From positions 1-8,567 of the forward strand of contig CAJUAB010000052.1 of assembly GCA_910583845.1 (NCBI GenBank): DNA of 8,567 bases. The letters are read 5' to 3'. Position 1 is the first letter of the stretch; each line of letters opens with the position of its first letter. Below are positions 5,968-8,567 of the stretch, in pieces. The notes beneath the pieces were generated by a model, which had not been told where the DNA came from, searched no databases, and worked only from the letters and a program-made list of their open reading frames with translations. Made by a program: the position numbers and the translations under genes. The DNA is from an uncultured Acetatifactor sp. (lineage in GTDB: Bacteria; Bacillota; Clostridia; Lachnospirales; Lachnospiraceae).

Positions 5968-6276
5968 TCAACCGCGCTCTGGTCCGTCATGGGAAGTATG
6001 AGAATCCTCCGGGGCGTCTCCGCCCAGATCCAGGTCGGCCATGGTATGTCTGCCGCGCAGTTTCCCGTACATCCATATATAGATCCATATCAACAGAGGG
6101 ATGGCGATGGTACCTGCAAGGCAGGCCTGGAACAGCCGTCCGGAACTGTCCTGATCCAATATTGCCACTACCAGAGTTATCAGATACAGGGCGGCCAGCA
6201 GGATCACCCCGGCCAAAGCCACTGCCTGCCTGGAAGTAATTTTCTTTTTTGCGTTGGTTTTGTTGTGCTCGTTCAT
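5968..6276 (-). CDS. Small two-helix membrane protein, function unknown
   Basis: 102 residues starting at ATG 6274-6276, with a perfect AGGAGG seven bases upstream on the - strand. A basic N-terminus (KTNAKKKITSRQ) precedes a first helix at about 17-39. A short DQDSSGRLFQ loop leads to a second helix at about 48-70, followed by basic GKLRGRH and an acidic, His-containing tail (about 79-102). Charge distribution predicts both ends in the cytoplasm and the short loop outside. No named family is recognised; similar small helical-hairpin proteins are usually annotated as hypothetical. It is transcribed leftward, away from the SEC-C gene, followed by a weak hairpin, a possible small ORF and a terminator. 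Confidence 0.75.
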   Translation of the reverse strand: MNEHNKTNAKKKITSRQAVALAGVILLAALYLITLVVAILDQDSSGRLFQACLAGTIAIPLLIWIYIWMYGKLRGRHTMADLDLGGDAPEDSHTSHDGPERG

Positions 6277-6593
6277 GGTGTATCCTCCTGTTGAAGCTCA
6301 TTTGATCTTCCGGCCACTGCGCCGCCGCGCAGCATAAGGTGCCTTATATCCCCCAAAAGCAATAGACTGTCAGTATATACCACAGCTTCCGGGCATTCCG
6401 CACATGCTCTTATAAAAACATATTGCCATAGTTTGGCGGAGGATGCAACAGAAATGATCAAATGTGTGGATAATTTCAACCAGGCAGGTTTCGCGTGGCT
6501 GAATTGATCTGATGTCACCAACTAAAAAGGCGAATTTCACGTTTTTGTTGCGTTTGAGAAAAAATTGGTATATACTTATTACATACGAGAAAA
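6277..6593. other. Divergent spacer of about 300 bases
   Basis: Separates the leftward small membrane protein from the rightward SEC-C gene. It contains small dyads (CTGCG/CGCAG at 6317-6332; ATAAGG/CCTTAT at 6334-6347) and a promoter for the rightward gene at its right end. A - strand frame beginning with TTG at 6521 and a + strand start-less frame across 6295-6507 both look partly protein-like, but neither has a credible start. I see no clear leftward promoter. Confidence 0.5.
6548..6576 (+). promoter_or_regulatory. Candidate promoter of the SEC-C gene
   Basis: TTGCGT (6548-6553), a 17-bp spacer, and TATACT (6571-6576). The region is AT-rich with overlapping alternatives, such as TTGAGA 6554-6559 with TATTAC 6577-6582. 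Transcription would start near 6583, only about 11 bases before the ATG at 6594, which favours the later start at 6636. Confidence 0.5.
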
Positions 6594-6635
6594 ATGCCGG
6601 AATTTATGCCGGGCAGAAAGGTATGGTTAAGTGTT

Positions 6636-7136
6636 ATGGCATTGTTGGAAAAGTGGAGAGAAGTGGCATATAACGAGGAACTGGGCACAGAGAAGCTGAA
6701 ACAATTGTGGAATGCTTATTTCCAGGAGGAGAGAGATATTTACGCGCAGCTTCTGAAGAATCCGGACGAGGAGGTTGCAGGCACGGTCAAGGAGCTCTCC
6801 GATCGATACGATGTATCCCTGATGACAATGACGGGCTTTTTAGACGGGATCAATGACAGTCTGGTGACGCCGAATCCCATTGAGGAGATGGAGGAGGATA
6901 CGCCGGTCAGCCTGAAATTTGACAAGGAGTTGTTGTATAAAAATATGGTTGCGGCAGACGCGGACTGGCTGTACAACCTGGAGGAATGGAAGGACATTTT
7001 TGACGAGGACAAGCGCAAGGCGCTTTACAGAGAGCAGAAATCTTCCACTACGGTTGTGAAGGACGCCAAGGTATATCCTAATGATCCCTGTCCCTGCGGA
7101 AGCGGCAAGAAATATAAAAAATGCTGCGGCAGATAA
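6636..7136 (+). CDS. SEC-C motif protein (zinc-binding C-terminus)
   Basis: 166 residues from the ATG at 6636 (MALLEKWREVAYNEE). The frame also has ATGs at 6594 and 6606, adding 14 or 10 residues, but these read as unrelated leader, and the 6594 start would leave an 11-base leader. Neither start has a strong ribosome binding site, so the choice is a judgement. The body is acidic and helical (about 1-135, with MTMTGFLDGIND and PNPIEEMEEDTP). The C-terminal SEC-C motif at 149-166 reads NDPCPCGSGKKYKKCCGR, with zinc ligands C152, C154, C163 and C164 in the C-x-C-x8-C-C pattern known from the SecA tail. SEC-C alone does not imply secretion; it occurs in many uncharacterised proteins. The specific role is unknown. 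Confidence 0.88.
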   Translation: MALLEKWREVAYNEELGTEKLKQLWNAYFQEERDIYAQLLKNPDEEVAGTVKELSDRYDVSLMTMTGFLDGINDSLVTPNPIEEMEEDTPVSLKFDKELLYKNMVAADADWLYNLEEWKDIFDEDKRKALYREQKSSTTVVKDAKVYPNDPCPCGSGKKYKKCCGR

Positions 7137-7178
7137 GATATTTAGCAATAAATAGGAACAAGATAGCAAAAGTGCGGC

Positions 7179-7208
7179 TTGCAAAGCCTGTCTGAGAAAT
7201 GATATAAT
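7179..7208 (+). promoter_or_regulatory. Sigma-A promoter of the transaldolase gene
   Basis: TTGCAA (7179-7184), an 18-bp spacer and a perfect TATAAT (7203-7208). A small dyad GGCTT-GCA-AAGCC (7176-7188) overlaps the -35 and could be a binding site. The leader is about 72 bases long. Confidence 0.75.
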
Positions 7209-7238
7209 AGAAAAGGCTTATCGGATCAAGGAAGGTCA

Positions 7239-7260
7239 TAAGAATAGGAAACTATTCTTA
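7239..7260 (+). promoter_or_regulatory. Leader hairpin with GAAA tetraloop upstream of the transaldolase start
   Basis: TAAGAATAG (7239-7247) and CTATTCTTA (7252-7260) form a perfect 9-bp stem closing a GAAA loop, a stable GNRA type. It lies about 13 bases before the purine-rich ribosome binding site (7274-7284). It may affect mRNA stability or translation; no U-tract follows, so it is not a terminator. Confidence 0.6.
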
Positions 7261-7286
7261 AATAAATAAGAAAAGAGGAAGAGGCT

Positions 7287-7940
7287 ATGCGTTTTTTCAT
7301 TGATACCGCAAAGGTAGAAGACATTAAAAAAGCCAATGACATGGGAGTCATCTGTGGCGTTACCACCAATCCGTCCCTGATTGCCAAAGAGGGCAGGGTA
7401 TTTGAGGAAGTTATCGCGGAGATCGCTTCCATCGTTGACGGCCCGATCAGCGGGGAAGTAAAGGCAACCACTGTGGACGCGGAGGGTATGATCGAGGAAG
7501 GCAGAGCTATTGCCAAGATCCATCCCAATATGGTTGTCAAGATTCCCATGACAACGGAAGGCCTTAAGGCCTGTAAGGCTTTGACGGCTGAGGGCATCAA
7601 GACTAATGTTACTTTGATCTTTTCCGCCAATCAGGCGCTGCTGGCTGCAAGGGCCGGCGCTACATATGTATCTCCTTTCCTGGGCCGTCTGGACGATATC
7701 AGCCAGAGAGGCGTTGACCTGATCAGGGAGATTGCCGATATCTTTGCCGTGTGCGATGTGGATACCCAGATCATTGCCGCGAGCGTACGCAATCCTGTTC
7801 ATGTTACCGACTGCGCGCTGGCCGGCGCGGATATTGCCACTGTGCCTTATGCCGTGATCGAGCAGATGACCAAACATCCTCTGACCGATGCCGGGATCGC
7901 AAAATTCCAGGCTGACTACAAGGCGGTATTTGGGGAATAA
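7287..7940 (+). CDS. tal: Short-form transaldolase (TalC/FSA-like family)
   Basis: Cytoplasmic (beta/alpha)8 aldolase of 217 residues, moving a dihydroxyacetone unit between sugar phosphates in the non-oxidative pentose phosphate pathway. The family N-terminus RFFIDTAKV, the GVTTNPSLI loop (24-32) and the Schiff-base lysine K85 in VVKIPMT are clear. Two residues separate this family's activities: E. coli fructose-6-phosphate aldolase has Gln59 and Tyr131, transaldolases have Glu and Phe. Here the matching positions are E57 (ISGEVKATT) and F131 (SPFLGR), so transaldolase is favoured over FSA. The ATG follows AGAGGAAGAGG. It is a single gene with a strong promoter and its own terminator. The first residue and length match the family. 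Confidence 0.95.
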   Translation: MRFFIDTAKVEDIKKANDMGVICGVTTNPSLIAKEGRVFEEVIAEIASIVDGPISGEVKATTVDAEGMIEEGRAIAKIHPNMVVKIPMTTEGLKACKALTAEGIKTNVTLIFSANQALLAARAGATYVSPFLGRLDDISQRGVDLIREIADIFAVCDVDTQIIAASVRNPVHVTDCALAGADIATVPYAVIEQMTKHPLTDAGIAKFQADYKAVFGE

Positions 7941-7955
7941 AAAGCTGTGTTTTTG

Positions 7956-7985
7956 AGCCGGAGGCCGTTGCTTCCGGCTTTTTTT
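7956..7985 (+). terminator. Intrinsic terminator after the transaldolase gene
   Basis: AGCCGGAGGC (7956-7965) pairs with GCTTCCGGCT (7970-7979), with one G/U pair and loop CGTT, followed by a seven-T run at 7979-7985. Confidence 0.92.
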
Positions 7986-8067
7986 ACAGCACTGTGCCGG
8001 AGCGGATTCGGCGTCAATTCATGAAAAAACTTCCATCATATTTTCAGGGAAGCAGCTAATACTAAAA

Positions 8068-8157
8068 CCAAGATAAGCGATGACAAATCACTTTCATGGC
8101 ACGGTCAGAAAGCGCCAGCGGAAAAGCCAGGATAAGTGAATGTCTCACTTATCTTGG
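8068..8157. repeat. Two related dyads upstream of the spore protein gene
   Basis: The second dyad is CCAGGATAAGTGA (8127-8139) pairing with TCACTTATCTTGG (8145-8157), a 13-bp stem with one G/T pair and a five-base loop. The first, weaker dyad is CCAAGATAAGCGA (8068-8080) and TCACTTTCATGG (8088-8099). The left arms are 59 bp apart. The second dyad lies 46 bases before the SASP start, so it could lie in the promoter or the leader. Confidence 0.6.
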
Positions 8158-8202
8158 ATATAGATTGCAGACAGTAAGAAAAATGTATGGAGGTGAAAAA
8201 GA

Positions 8203-8400
8203 ATGACAAGCAGAGCTAATAGAGTAGAAGTTCCCGAAGCTAAGGCAGCTATGGATCGTTTCAAGACCGAGGTTGCTTCCGAGCTGGGTGTAAACCTGAA
8301 AGAGGGTTACAATGGAGACCTGACCTCTAAGGAGGCTGGTTCCATCGGCGGCGAGATGGTTCGCCGGATGATCAAACAGCAGGAAGAGCAGATGAAGTAA
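8203..8400 (+). CDS. Alpha/beta-type small acid-soluble spore protein (SASP)
   Basis: Coats and protects DNA in the dormant spore and is degraded to amino acids at germination. It has 65 residues, usual for the family. VPEAKAAMDRFKTEVASELG (10-29) contains the germination protease (GPR) site, with the expected cut after E23 in TEVASE. GSIGGEMVRRMI (46-57) is the second conserved DNA-binding block. The ATG lies seven bases after GGAGGTG (8189-8195), a very strong site. Expression in the forespore under sigma-G is expected from the family, but I could not find a convincing sigma-G promoter upstream. It is a single gene with a clear terminator; it shows that the organism descends from spore formers. 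Confidence 0.96.
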   Translation: MTSRANRVEVPEAKAAMDRFKTEVASELGVNLKEGYNGDLTSKEAGSIGGEMVRRMIKQQEEQMK

Positions 8401-8423
8401 GCTGCTCCGACGCGTGAAAATGG

Positions 8424-8451
8424 GGCTGCCGCATAATGCGGCAGCCTTTTT
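8424..8451 (+). terminator. Intrinsic terminator after the SASP gene
   Basis: A perfect 10-bp GC-rich stem, GGCTGCCGCA (8424-8433) with TGCGGCAGCC (8437-8446), loop TAA, followed by five T. Confidence 0.92.
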
Positions 8452-8539
8452 AATGTGGATTTTTTGCACAGAAAGGACTTCTGTTGTTGAAAATCCGAAA
8501 TGAGTATGCTAAGACCCGAGTTTGCCACATGGAGAGACA

Positions 8540-8567
8540 GAAATGGAGTCCTGATGGACTCCATTTC
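8540..8567. terminator. Hairpin at the window edge, possibly a terminator
   Basis: GAAATGGAGTCC (8540-8551) and GGACTCCATTTC (8556-8567) form a perfect 12-bp stem with loop TGAT. The window ends at the last base of the stem, so a following T-run cannot be seen. It could terminate a gene lying to the right and reading leftward, or be a stand-alone dyad. Confidence 0.4.

Noticed and set aside
6273..6521. 82-codon - strand ORF overlapping the start of the small membrane protein
   Set aside because: Starts with TTG without a ribosome binding site, while the downstream gene has its own perfect AGGAGG; the opposite strand reads equally well, so composition is not evidence.
8131..8163. Sigma-G promoter for the SASP gene using GAATG and GATATAG
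   Set aside because: The spacing of about 14 bases is too short for sigma-G, and the -10 match is poor.

Overview
The window reads as chromosome of a spore-forming, low-to-moderate-GC Firmicute, most likely a gut Lachnospiraceae (Clostridium/Enterocloster/Hungatella-like). Supporting signs are an alpha/beta-type small acid-soluble spore protein (SASP), an HrcA/CIRCE-controlled Hsp20, a YitT-family membrane protein, strong GGAGG-type ribosome binding sites and many intrinsic terminators. The family assignment is inference from protein style, not a database match.

Left part (1-2152, + strand): the C-terminal part of a D-alanyl-D-alanine carboxypeptidase with a long acidic Gly/Pro/Glu/Gln linker, followed by a YitT/DUF2179 membrane protein. 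Middle (2153-3336): about 1.2 kb with no intact gene. It holds a ~180-bp element with inverted ends directly after the yitT stop, a mirrored set of four related 37-bp repeats, a near-perfect 36-bp palindrome, and two protein-like reading frames without starts that look like gene remnants. Then come a Cys-rich hypothetical protein (3337-3780) and a YghZ-type aldo/keto reductase (3960-4952), whose likely promoter lies in a sequence resembling one end of the 180-bp element.

Right part: a bidirectional terminator separates the reductase from a convergent hsp20 gene (5086-5529, -), whose promoter is overlapped by a perfect CIRCE operator. Next on the - strand is a small two-helix membrane protein (5968-6276), followed downstream by a possible 28-codon ORF and two hairpins, the second a terminator. 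A divergent spacer leads to + strand genes for a SEC-C zinc-motif protein (about 6636-7136), a short-form transaldolase (7287-7940) with its own promoter and a leader hairpin, and the SASP (8203-8400), each of the last two followed by a clear terminator. A perfect 12-bp hairpin sits at the right edge.

The genes are mostly single transcription units for housekeeping, stress and sporulation roles: cell-wall trimming, carbonyl reduction, protein folding, pentose phosphate metabolism and spore DNA protection. I see no defence system, phage, CRISPR array, tRNA or rRNA. The least explained material is the repeat-rich gap at 2153-3336 and the small-ORF/hairpin block at 5764-5925.
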